NCBI GenBank assembly: GCA_021796315.1
Contig: JAJYOH010000179.1
Location: forward strand, 1 to 10,105
Length of the DNA: 10,105 nucleotides
Reading direction: 5' to 3'
Source: Chloroflexota bacterium
Lineage (GTDB): Bacteria; Chloroflexota; Anaerolineae; Anaerolineales; Villigracilaceae
The notes under the pieces were generated by a model that was not told the origin of the DNA, searched no databases, and saw nothing but the letters and a program-made list of their open reading frames with translations. Each line of letters starts with the position of its first letter. The first letter of the stretch is position 1. Shown here piece after piece: positions 1 to 5,175 of this stretch. The position numbers were made by a program, and so were the translations under genes.

Positions 1-1
1 T

Positions 2-106
2 AGCCTCGTGTTCGACGGCGACCCAAGCGGTCAGGCCATTGTTGTTCAAGGTGTCGACTTGGGCAACGGGAAAACCAATGTTAATATCCGTTATGAAAAT
101 GTATAA
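2..106 (+). CDS. C-terminal fragment of an unrecognised protein
   Basis: An open frame enters from the left edge and gives 34 residues ending in tandem stops (TAA 104-106, then TAG in frame). The tail reads ...AIVVQGVDLGNGKTNVNIRY-ENV, an alternating hydrophobic/polar pattern suggesting beta strands. Codon use looks like that of the neighbouring genes, so it is probably the end of a real gene. I do not recognise the family, and no function can be given from so short a piece. No hairpin terminator is visible between this stop and the next gene. Confidence 0.6.
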   Translation, partial: SLVFDGDPSGQAIVVQGVDLGNGKTNVNIRYENV

Positions 107-168
107 TAGCCGTTTACGGGATATTGTTCTTCGCTCCAGTCAGGCATTTAAAAAATTGACTTGTCGTA

Positions 169-174
169 TATAAT
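169..174 (+). promoter_or_regulatory. Possible -10 box upstream of the two-helix peptide gene
   Basis: A perfect TATAAT lies 33 bases before the ATG at 207. The nearby TTGACT (156-161) is only 7 bases away, too close to be its -35 partner. The best-spaced upstream hexamer (TTTAAA, 147-152, 16-bp spacer) is weak. The region is AT-rich, so chance matches are likely. Confidence 0.35.
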
Positions 175-206
175 ATTTGAAATCCAAAAGTAAAGGAGCA
201 GATATT

Positions 207-392
207 ATGAATAATCAAAAGATGGTTGGTATTGCATTATTAATAGTCGGCATTATTGCGCTGGTTGTAGGGCTTTTTGCTGACTCATTGGGAATCGGTG
301 GCGTTCCCGGCCTTGGCTATAAACAGATCGTTGCCGCAGTTGTGGGTGTAGTTCTTGCAATTGGCGGATTCGTGATGATGACCAGAAAGTAA
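207..392 (+). CDS. Small two-helix membrane protein, function unknown
   Basis: This encodes a 61-residue peptide. I chose ATG 207 over the upstream in-frame ATG 177 because AAGGAG (193-198) lies 8 bases before it. Two hydrophobic stretches rich in small residues are visible at about residues 6-25 and 40-58. They are separated by a glycine-rich turn (residues 28-37, with an FADSLGIGG-VPGLGYK sequence) that probably carries the only exposed loop. GxxxG-like spacing (G8, G15, G22) suggests tight helix packing. The protein ends in a short positive tail (TRK), which by the positive-inside rule would place the C-terminus in the cytoplasm. It resembles many short uncharacterised DUF-type membrane peptides, but I cannot name the family. 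It appears monocistronic. Confidence 0.75.
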   Translation: MNNQKMVGIALLIVGIIALVVGLFADSLGIGGVPGLGYKQIVAAVVGVVLAIGGFVMMTRK

Positions 393-410
393 TCGATTTC
401 AATTTAGTTG

Positions 411-450
411 AAAAAAAAAGATGCCCTTCAGTGTAATTCTGAAGGGCATC
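411..450 (-). terminator. Rho-independent terminator of the FmdB-type gene
   Basis: A perfect 12-bp inverted repeat (420-431 with 439-450, 7-base loop) is flanked on its left by nine A residues (411-419). On the minus strand these become a T-tract directly after the hairpin, so it terminates transcription from the gene at 520-804. No T-tract follows on the plus strand, so it is a poor terminator for the small membrane protein gene converging on it. Confidence 0.9.
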
Positions 451-519
451 CTGGTCTTGTTGCCGTGCCATATTTTTTCAAAAGCGCCGACTCGCTCTGG
501 CGTCGTTTTTTTTATTGGG

Positions 520-804
520 CTATTCACTCTTGACAGCTTTTTCGGTCTTTGCGCTTTTTTCAACCGGCTTGCTTTCTTCTTTATCCTGCTTCCTTGCAGG
601 TTTTGTCGGTCCACTGCCGGATGGGGATTTGTGGTCAGTGGCATAGAAGCCGGAGCCTTTGAAGATGATTTTGGTTGGAGTGATAACTTTCTTAAGCGCC
701 TTCTTGCGGCATTCAGGGCAGGTTTTCAAAGGCGCATCGCTGAAGGACTGATGACGTTCGAACTGCACTCCACACGATTCGCACCGATAAGTATAAATTG
801 GCAT
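520..804 (-). CDS. FmdB-family zinc-ribbon protein
   Basis: A 94-residue protein starting MPIYTYRCESCG, the hallmark of the FmdB/CxxC_CxxC_SSSS family. Two CxxC knuckles (C8/C11 and C29/C32) form a small zinc ribbon. The segment LKKVITPTKIIFKGSGFY (about residues 37-54) is the conserved second half of the domain. Residues from about 57 onward are a low-complexity tail rich in Lys, Glu, Ser and Pro, probably disordered. The family was named after a putative regulator of formamidase, but its true role is not established; it is often called a regulatory zinc ribbon. Purine-rich AAGGAAAGAAGGAA just upstream of the ATG serves as ribosome binding site. The gene is divergent from the selenoprotein operon and ends in its own terminator. 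Confidence 0.92.
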   Translation of the reverse strand: MPIYTYRCESCGVQFERHQSFSDAPLKTCPECRKKALKKVITPTKIIFKGSGFYATDHKSPSGSGPTKPARKQDKEESKPVEKSAKTEKAVKSE

Positions 805-847
805 AGACTTTTTTCCTTCTTTCCTTGCTAACTAAGCAGCGTGGCGG

Positions 848-876
848 ATTATAGCGCGGCTGTCACCGTATGTATA
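848..876 (-). promoter_or_regulatory. Promoter of the FmdB-type gene
   Basis: Reading the minus strand, TATACA (876-871) and a perfect TATAAT (853-848) are separated by 17 bases. This predicts a start near 841 and a leader of about 37 nt before the ATG at 804. The -35 box matches the consensus at four of six positions. Confidence 0.55.
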
Positions 877-891
877 GTCTTGGATGCGGCA

Positions 892-900
892 TGTTATAAT
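892..900 (+). promoter_or_regulatory. Extended -10 promoter of the selenoprotein-trpS operon
   Basis: TGTTATAAT is an extended -10 element (TGn + TATAAT). It would start transcription near 907 and leave about 30 nt before the ATG at 938, with room for the GGAAGG ribosome binding site at 924-929. No good -35 is seen at normal spacing, as is usual for extended -10 promoters. It sits back to back with the promoter of the divergent FmdB-type gene. Confidence 0.55.
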
Positions 901-937
901 TTTCTAACGTTTGATATTAAACTGGAAGGTAGTAATA

Positions 938-1180
938 ATGCTCAAAATCGAGGTCGTTTATTGCGCGGTCTGACATTACACTGACCGGGCCGTGGGCCTG
1001 GCAAGCGAACTGCTCAAGAATTATGAGCATGTAATCGAAAGCGTAACCCTCGTTCCTTCGGACGGTGGCCGCTTCGATGTCAGCGTGAACGGGAAGTTGA
1101 TCTATTCCAAACTCGAGACCAAACGTCATGCCGAAGCAGGCGAGGTGCTGGGTCTTATTCATAAAATGGTGGAAGGATAA
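938..1180 (+). CDS. SelW/Rdx-family selenoprotein (in-frame TGA = Sec12)
   Basis: The frame from ATG 938 to TAA 1178-1180 encodes 80 residues if the single in-frame TGA (971-973) is read as selenocysteine. The N-terminus reads MLKIEVVYCAVU, i.e. a beta strand followed by C9-A-V-U12, the CxxU redox motif of the SelT/SelW/SelH (Rdx, thioredoxin-like) family. After the TGA the family pattern continues: an ASELL helix, then VTLVPSDGGRFDVSVNG, LIYSK and an EAGEVLGLI helix. Full length (about 80) is normal for bacterial members. GGAAGG at 924-929 lies 8 bases before the ATG. A SECIS-like hairpin follows the TGA. Without recoding, only a fragment starting at GTG 992 would be called, lacking the active site. 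The family is thought to act as thiol/selenol oxidoreductases; the substrate is unknown. It is the first gene of the trpS operon, 8 bases before trpS. The alternative is a Cys-to-stop pseudogene; the hairpin argues against that. Confidence 0.88.
985..1001 (+). promoter_or_regulatory. Putative bacterial SECIS hairpin
   Basis: CCGGGCC (985-991) pairs with GGCCTGG (995-1001), giving seven base pairs (six Watson-Crick and one G-U) around a GUG loop (992-994). The loop starts 18 nt after the TGA at 971-973. Bacterial SECIS elements recognised by SelB lie within the coding region just after the UGA, with the apical loop roughly 16-37 nt downstream and a G among the first two loop bases. This hairpin meets these criteria. 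It is a hand fold without energy calculation. Confidence 0.75.
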
Positions 1181-1188
1181 TTAATCGA

Positions 1189-2175
1189 ATGGCAAAAAAG
1201 GGACGAGTTTTTTCCGGCGCCCGCCCAACGGGACGCCAGCATCTTGGTAATTATTTGGGAGCGATCCAAAATTATGTTGCGTTGCAGGACGAGTATGAAT
1301 GTGTTTATTGCATCGTTGATATTCACGCGTTGACCACGGTGGAGGATACGCTTAATTTAAAGCAGAATACTTATGAGATGGCGCTCGACTGGCTGGCTGC
1401 CGGCATTCGCCCTGACGAGACGATCATGTTCATTCAGTCGCATGTGCCTGAAGTGATGGAACTGCATACGTTGTTGTCCATGGTCACGCCGCTCGGTAAA
1501 TTGACTGACCTGCCGACTTTTAAAGAGAAAGTCCGTCAACAGCCCGAGAATGTGAACTATGGTTTGGTTGGTTATCCGGTGTTGATGACGGCAGATATCG
1601 TGCTTTATAAAACAGATGTGGTGCCGGTTGGTATCGACCAGGCTCCACACATCGAGTTTGCGCGCGAGATCGTGCGTTCGTTCAACTATCGTTATAAGAC
1701 CAATGCTTTGATCGAACCACAGATGAAGAACACCAAAATCCCCAAGGTGCTCGGCATCGATGGCAAGGAAAAGATGGGGAAGAGCCTCAATAATCATATT
1801 GAGTTGGCGGCCACGCCCGAAGAGACGACCAAGCGCGTGCGCGAAATGGTCACTGACCCGGCGCGCATTAAACGTACTGACCCTGGCAACCCCGATGTGT
1901 GTAATGTCTTTACCATGCACAAGATTTTCTCGCCGCAGGATGAAGTGGACATGATTAACGTCGAATGTCGCCGCGCGGGCATCGGATGTGTGGATTGTAA
2001 AATGCGTTTTGCCGCCAACTTGAACAAAGGCCTTGAGCCGTTCCGCGCCAAACGCGTCGAGCTCGACGCCAGGCCGGATGCCGTTCAAGATATTTTGAAC
2101 GATGGCGCCAAACGTGCGCGCACCATTGCCCGGCAGACGATGGCTGAAGTGCGTGAAGCGATCCAATTACCATAG
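1189..2175 (+). CDS. trpS: Tryptophan--tRNA ligase, [4Fe-4S]-motif type
   Basis: A 328-residue class I aminoacyl-tRNA synthetase that charges tRNA-Trp with tryptophan in the cytoplasm. The start of the Rossmann fold carries the HIGH-type signature as PTGRQHLGN (residues 13-21), and the KMSKS loop appears as KMGKS (195-199). Both are typical of bacterial TrpRS. The GIDQAPHIEFARE segment matches the family tryptophan/ATP-site region. Four cysteines, C238, C260, C267 and C270, are spaced C-x21-C-x6-C-x2-C. This is almost the pattern that binds a [4Fe-4S] cluster near the anticodon-binding region of Thermotoga maritima TrpRS. ATG 1189 is 8 bases after the selenoprotein stop and can use GGAAGG at 1171-1176, so the two genes are very probably co-transcribed and translationally linked. 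Length is normal. Confidence 0.97.
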   Translation: MAKKGRVFSGARPTGRQHLGNYLGAIQNYVALQDEYECVYCIVDIHALTTVEDTLNLKQNTYEMALDWLAAGIRPDETIMFIQSHVPEVMELHTLLSMVTPLGKLTDLPTFKEKVRQQPENVNYGLVGYPVLMTADIVLYKTDVVPVGIDQAPHIEFAREIVRSFNYRYKTNALIEPQMKNTKIPKVLGIDGKEKMGKSLNNHIELAATPEETTKRVREMVTDPARIKRTDPGNPDVCNVFTMHKIFSPQDEVDMINVECRRAGIGCVDCKMRFAANLNKGLEPFRAKRVELDARPDAVQDILNDGAKRARTIARQTMAEVREAIQLP

Positions 2176-2199
2176 GTGAATTTCTAAAATCGAAGTTTT

Positions 2200-2236
2200 G
2201 TAATGCGTGATTCGTAAATTGCGAGTTGCGCATTAC
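2200..2236 (+). repeat. Inverted repeat in the trpS-dtd gap
   Basis: GTAATGCG (2200-2207) pairs with CGCATTAC (2229-2236), an 8-bp stem around a 21-base AT-rich loop that contains near-repeats of the type ATTCGTAA/ATTGCGA. Only four T residues follow, so it could be a weak attenuator between trpS and dtd, an mRNA-processing hairpin, or a decayed short repeat. Confidence 0.4.
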
Positions 2237-2251
2237 TTTTAAATAGATGAC

Positions 2252-2689
2252 ATGCGTCTCTTAATTCAACGAGTTTCTCGTGCCAGCGTTACCGTTAACG
2301 GACAGGTCATTTCCAAAATTGGAAAAGGCCTGTTGATCCTATTGGGCATCGGTCATGGCGATGGGGATGAACAGGCGAGCTTTCTGGCGGAGAAAGTTGC
2401 CAACTTGCGGATCTTTGAAGATGAACAGGGCAAGACGAATTTGTCCGTGTTGGATGTGAAGGGCGATGCCATTGTTGTTTCGCAATTCACGCTTTACGCC
2501 GACGCACGCAAGGGACGCCGCCCATCGTTCACCGACGCGGCCTTGCCGGAAATCGCCGCGCCGCTGGTGGATCGCTTCGTCGAATTGCTGATCGGTCACG
2601 GCGTCCCGACCCAGACCGGAAAATTTGGCGGGCACATGGAAGTGGAAATCCATAATAATGGGCCGGTCACGATCTGGTTGGAAAAATAG
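2252..2689 (+). CDS. dtd: D-aminoacyl-tRNA deacylase
   Basis: A 145-residue DTD-fold protein, full length. It hydrolyses D-amino acids (and glycine mischarged on tRNA-Ala) from tRNA, a proofreading step that keeps D-residues out of proteins. The N-terminus [15 protein letters not shown] is the family signature. The active-site motif SQFTLY is at residues 77-82, and the cross-subunit Gly-cisPro motif is within GPVT (137-140). These two motifs form the chiral-selective pocket of the homodimer. No Shine-Dalgarno is evident before ATG 2252. It lies 76 bases after trpS on the same strand, so it is probably in the same operon. The pairing with a tRNA synthetase is functionally sensible, since TrpRS is among the enzymes able to mischarge D-amino acids. 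Confidence 0.97.
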   Translation: MRLLIQRVSRASVTVNGQVISKIGKGLLILLGIGHGDGDEQASFLAEKVANLRIFEDEQGKTNLSVLDVKGDAIVVSQFTLYADARKGRRPSFTDAALPEIAAPLVDRFVELLIGHGVPTQTGKFGGHMEVEIHNNGPVTIWLEK

Positions 2690-2719
2690 ATCGTTCATTT
2701 ATCCCAGAGGATGAATTGC

Positions 2720-3856
2720 ATGATACTTTCTATGTTTGTCGAAAAACTTTATGCACGCGCATTGACGCTCGCTTCGCGTTGGTATTGGATAGCCATACTG
2801 GGCGCATTGTTGCTGACCACGTTAATTACCGGGATTAATATTCCGAATGGTGAGGGCGGGTATCAGCTCTTGTCCAAAAATCCATTCATAACCCGTTATG
2901 ACCTCGGCGCTACAAATTATTATCAGGAGGATATTCTTTTTCCTCTTCTGGCCTATTTCACTCACATGACTTCACGCACGGGCTTTCTTATCCTGTGTTT
3001 TATATTTATTTACGGCAGCTATGTATTGTTTGCTTTCCTTGCCCGTAAAGCTTTTGGCCCGTTGCCAGGCTTGATCTTTTCGATCCTTCTGATCACATAT
3101 CCGTTGACCACCATGCTGCTTGCCATGCTCGGCATGGCAGACCCACTAAGCTATTTTTTGACCGTTCCATTGTTATTTGTCACGAATCCGATCCTGATCG
3201 GCATTCTAAGCTTTTTGGGCGTTTGTAATCACCCAATGATGTTGTTGGCGATGCCGGAAGTAATTTTGTTGCGTTTTATCGCCAAAGATGAAAAAGTCAG
3301 GTTACTTCACTTGTTTGTAAGTGTTGTCGGGGCAGCCCTGGGATATTTGGCAGTCAGTGCATTCCTTTCGTTTAATAATATCCATTTTTATCCCACACGG
3401 CTTTCATTTATCGGAGAGACAAGATTATCCACTTGGATCAACATCGATACTTTCAATCTTCCGCTGACCTGGTTCTCGCTGCAAAATATTCACTGGCTGG
3501 CCCTGCTTCTTTGTTTTTTGATTCTCATCAAACATGATCGGCGTTACTTGTTTTTCATTACCGCTTTGCTTTTGCTCAATTATGCTGTTACATGGATTGT
3601 CTATGATGTTACCCGTGTGTATTCACTGATTTCCTGGGGGTTGACATTTCATTGCCTTTTCCACTGCTATCGTTTAATTCAAAAACATGGCCAGCCGAAT
3701 GAAACAATTGAGTACATGAAGGCGTTGACGGTGATCGCGGTATTATCTTTCGGCGCACCTCGGATTTATATTTGGGCCGGACATGTTGACCCATCGCCGT
3801 TTGATGCGTTTTACCAACGAATCGGTGTGCACTTGAATCTGCTTATGGGCAAATGA
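2720..3856 (+). CDS. Polytopic membrane protein, function unknown
   Basis: A 378-residue, strongly hydrophobic protein with roughly eight to ten membrane segments. The first is at about residues 21-40, and a dense block follows from about 85 to 190. I chose ATG 2720 because AGAGG (2706-2710) lies 9 bases before it; the in-frame ATG 2711 abuts that site too closely. After the first helix comes a non-membrane stretch with a Y-Q-L-L-S-K-N-P-F-I-T-R-Y-D-L-G pattern and many tyrosines. A GMADPLSYFL motif and NHPMMLL are distinctive loop features. The layout recalls GT-C-type membrane glycosyltransferases or other many-pass envelope proteins, but I see no diagnostic acidic loop motif in the usual first-loop position and do not assign a function. 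It starts 30 bases after dtd, probably the last gene of the selenoprotein-trpS-dtd operon. Confidence 0.85.
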   Translation: MILSMFVEKLYARALTLASRWYWIAILGALLLTTLITGINIPNGEGGYQLLSKNPFITRYDLGATNYYQEDILFPLLAYFTHMTSRTGFLILCFIFIYGSYVLFAFLARKAFGPLPGLIFSILLITYPLTTMLLAMLGMADPLSYFLTVPLLFVTNPILIGILSFLGVCNHPMMLLAMPEVILLRFIAKDEKVRLLHLFVSVVGAALGYLAVSAFLSFNNIHFYPTRLSFIGETRLSTWINIDTFNLPLTWFSLQNIHWLALLLCFLILIKHDRRYLFFITALLLLNYAVTWIVYDVTRVYSLISWGLTFHCLFHCYRLIQKHGQPNETIEYMKALTVIAVLSFGAPRIYIWAGHVDPSPFDAFYQRIGVHLNLLMGK

Positions 3857-3903
3857 GCGCTTTCGATCGGCTGTGTGATCTGACCGGAAAGCAAAACTCA
3901 AGC

Positions 3904-3932
3904 TTGACTTTATTCAATTTCACTGATAAAGT
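3904..3932 (+). promoter_or_regulatory. Promoter-like site upstream of a terminator and csp
   Basis: TTGACT (3904-3909), a 17-bp spacer and TAAAGT (3927-3932) preceded by TGA form a plausible -35/extended -10 promoter. It would begin RNA near 3939, only about 70 nt before the strong terminator ending at 4011. It could produce a short RNA or a regulated leader for the cold-shock gene. Confidence 0.4.
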
Positions 3933-3975
3933 TGTCTTTGTAAGATGCAAGTAGGTTTTCGTTGGAAGTAATGCG

Positions 3976-4011
3976 ATGGCTCAAAGCAAGTCTGCTTTGA
4001 GCCATTTTTTT
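3976..4011 (+). terminator. Strong rho-independent terminator upstream of csp
   Basis: A perfect 13-bp stem (3976-3988 with 3993-4005), a 4-base loop AGTC and a T-tract at 4005-4011. It ends the operon whose last gene stops at 3856, or a short RNA begun near 3939, or it attenuates transcription into the cold-shock gene. Confidence 0.93.
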
Positions 4012-4069
4012 GACCACCGATGAACGCATACTGCGTCAAAATATTTTCTTTTTGTCTAAGGAGGCAAAA

Positions 4070-4279
4070 ATGTCAGAACGTGTAATCGGTACGGTCAAAT
4101 GGTTCAACGGTGAAAAAGGCTACGGCTTCATCGCCCGCGAAGGCGGCCCGGACGTTTTCGTCCACTACTCCGCCATCGAAAGCGAAGGCTTCCGCAATCT
4201 TCAGGAAGGCCAGAAGGTGGAATTCTCCATCGAAAAGGGCCCCAAAGGTTTGCAGGCCGCCGCAGTCAAGCCCGTCTAG
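4070..4279 (+). CDS. csp: Cold-shock domain protein (CspA family)
   Basis: A 69-residue single cold-shock domain, the standard length. It binds single-stranded RNA and DNA and melts mRNA secondary structure, acting as an RNA chaperone. The RNP1 motif is in KGYGFI and RNP2 in VFVHY, preceded by the family signature GTVKWFN. The end ...[13 protein letters not shown] is also canonical. The start is ATG 4070, fixed by a near-perfect Shine-Dalgarno TAAGGAGG (4057-4064). A longer frame from TTG 4010 overlaps the upstream terminator T-tract and is not credible. Just upstream is a small hairpin (ACGCA/TGCGT, 4024-4036). No convincing promoter lies between the upstream terminator and this gene, which suggests read-through or regulated antitermination. 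Its own terminator follows the stop. Confidence 0.97.
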   Translation: MSERVIGTVKWFNGEKGYGFIAREGGPDVFVHYSAIESEGFRNLQEGQKVEFSIEKGPKGLQAAAVKPV

Positions 4280-4298
4280 TAATTTGACTTGACACACG

Positions 4299-4335
4299 AA
4301 CAACTCGTCCATCTCGGACGAGTTGTTTTATTTTT
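4299..4335 (+). terminator. Rho-independent terminator of csp
   Basis: A perfect 12-bp stem (4299-4310 with 4316-4327), a 5-base loop ATCTC, then TTTTATTTTT-type sequence to 4335. The stop codon of the converging minus-strand gene (4328-4330) lies inside the T-tract, so the two transcription units meet with no spare sequence. Confidence 0.93.
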
Positions 4336-5074
4336 GCGGAAGCCACAACCCCGCATCCATCTGGACTGCAAGCGCGCCCGCGTTTAATAAATCTTGCGCC
4401 TCGCTGACGGCGTACACACCTCCCGCGCCGATGATCGGGAGGCCAAGCTTCGCGGCAGAGTGGACAACTTCAAGCGTTTGTGGAAAAAGCGACGGCCCAT
4501 AAAGCCGGCCGGTGACCAGCGCTGAATCTTTCATCATTGCACCGCGCGGCATGGACAGGCTGATGGCTTGCGCTCCGTCTTGAATCAGCCGCGGCCCAAG
4601 ACTCAAAACCTGTTCGGATGGCAGAGAAAAAATCAAAGGCAGTTCACCCAAACACATTTCAAGCACGAGCAAAATAATGTCGTCGGCCAGCAGGGGAGCG
4701 AAGCCAAGTTCAACAGCCATTACATTTTCAACTTCTTCGAGACGGCGCACCATTTGTTGAGTCTCTTCAGGACGGTCAGCCATCAAATTTACAATGATGG
4801 GTAAAGAAGAATCATTCCAGCGGCGCGCATATTTTTTCAAGACTGAATCGAATCCGGGATTCGGCAATCCGGTGTGCAGCAGGAATCCGCCGGGGTATTC
4901 GATCAAGGCTGGTTGGGACGCGCCCGCCCGAGGTCGAAGCGAGAGCGGGTTGGTGACGAATGCGCCAAATTCATTGAGACCTCCGAGTTCTTTAAGAACC
5001 CGGAGGTCGGGCGCGAATCCCAAAGTCCCCGCCGCGTTCATCAATGGTTTGCTAAAATATAAGTCGCGTTTCAT
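4328..5074 (-). CDS. Dihydroorotate dehydrogenase-like protein, catalytically degenerate
   Basis: A 248-residue TIM-barrel protein resembling the PyrD/DHODH family. Retained features are the start motif MNAAGTLGF (12-20), GLPNPG (69-74), GRLYGPSLFPQTLEVV (189-204) and the phosphate-binding GAGGV (216-220), so an FMN-binding barrel is plausible. The orotate-site residues of true DHODHs are mostly gone. The TK of the first TKT motif is TN (41-42). The NxSCPN loop with the catalytic base reads VELGFAP (121-127). The K of the KLSP strand is absent (FSLP, 149-152), and the INT asparagine is replaced (SLSM, 172-175). It is also about 50 residues short of the usual length of around 300. It is therefore probably not the pyrimidine-pathway enzyme but a divergent flavoprotein or non-catalytic paralogue. 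No Shine-Dalgarno is seen before ATG 5074. Divergent from the CoA-transferase. Confidence 0.8.
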   Translation of the reverse strand: MKRDLYFSKPLMNAAGTLGFAPDLRVLKELGGLNEFGAFVTNPLSLRPRAGASQPALIEYPGGFLLHTGLPNPGFDSVLKKYARRWNDSSLPIIVNLMADRPEETQQMVRRLEEVENVMAVELGFAPLLADDIILLVLEMCLGELPLIFSLPSEQVLSLGPRLIQDGAQAISLSMPRGAMMKDSALVTGRLYGPSLFPQTLEVVHSAAKLGLPIIGAGGVYAVSEAQDLLNAGALAVQMDAGLWLPQK

Positions 5075-5085
5075 AAAATATTTTT

Positions 5086-5162
5086 ATGTCATTGCGAGCG
5101 CAGCGAAGCAATCTCACCATTGTAGATTGCTTCATCGGGCTTCGTCCTTCTCGCAATGACAT
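5086..5162. repeat. 77-bp nested palindromic repeat element
   Basis: The outer arms ATGTCATTGCGAG (5086-5098) and its exact complement (5150-5162) enclose inner arms GAAGCAATCT (5105-5114) and AGATTGCTTC (5124-5133), which also pair perfectly. The whole can fold as a long, interrupted hairpin. Elements beginning GTCATTGCGAG with GAAGCAATCT inside are widespread interspersed repeats in bacterial genomes, probably non-autonomous and mobile. Here the element fills almost all of the gap between two divergent genes, and its frame is open into the downstream CoA-transferase. Confidence 0.88.
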
Positions 5163-5175
5163 GGATTGGAAAATC

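Noticed and set aside
156..174. TTGACT...TATAAT as a full promoter for the 61-residue peptide gene
   Set aside because: The boxes are only 7 bases apart, impossible for normal sigma factor contact; only the -10 candidate was kept, at low confidence.
421..831. Plus-strand 136-residue open frame across the FmdB-type gene
   Set aside because: It starts inside the terminator hairpin and runs antisense to a clear FmdB-family gene; Phe/Cys-rich composition is typical of a shadow frame.
992..1180. A 62-residue frame starting at GTG 992 as the real gene
   Set aside because: It lacks a Shine-Dalgarno, begins in the loop of the SECIS-like hairpin and removes the CxxU active site. The upstream frame has a ribosome binding site and family-like sequence.
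1357..2166. Long minus-strand open frame opposite trpS
   Set aside because: It is a shadow of trpS; the protein looks like random His/Arg-rich translation with no ribosome binding site or domain.
5086..5175. N-terminal extension of the CoA-transferase from ATG 5086
   Set aside because: It is translated palindromic repeat and does not resemble the family N-terminus, which begins at about residue 2 of the 5176 start.
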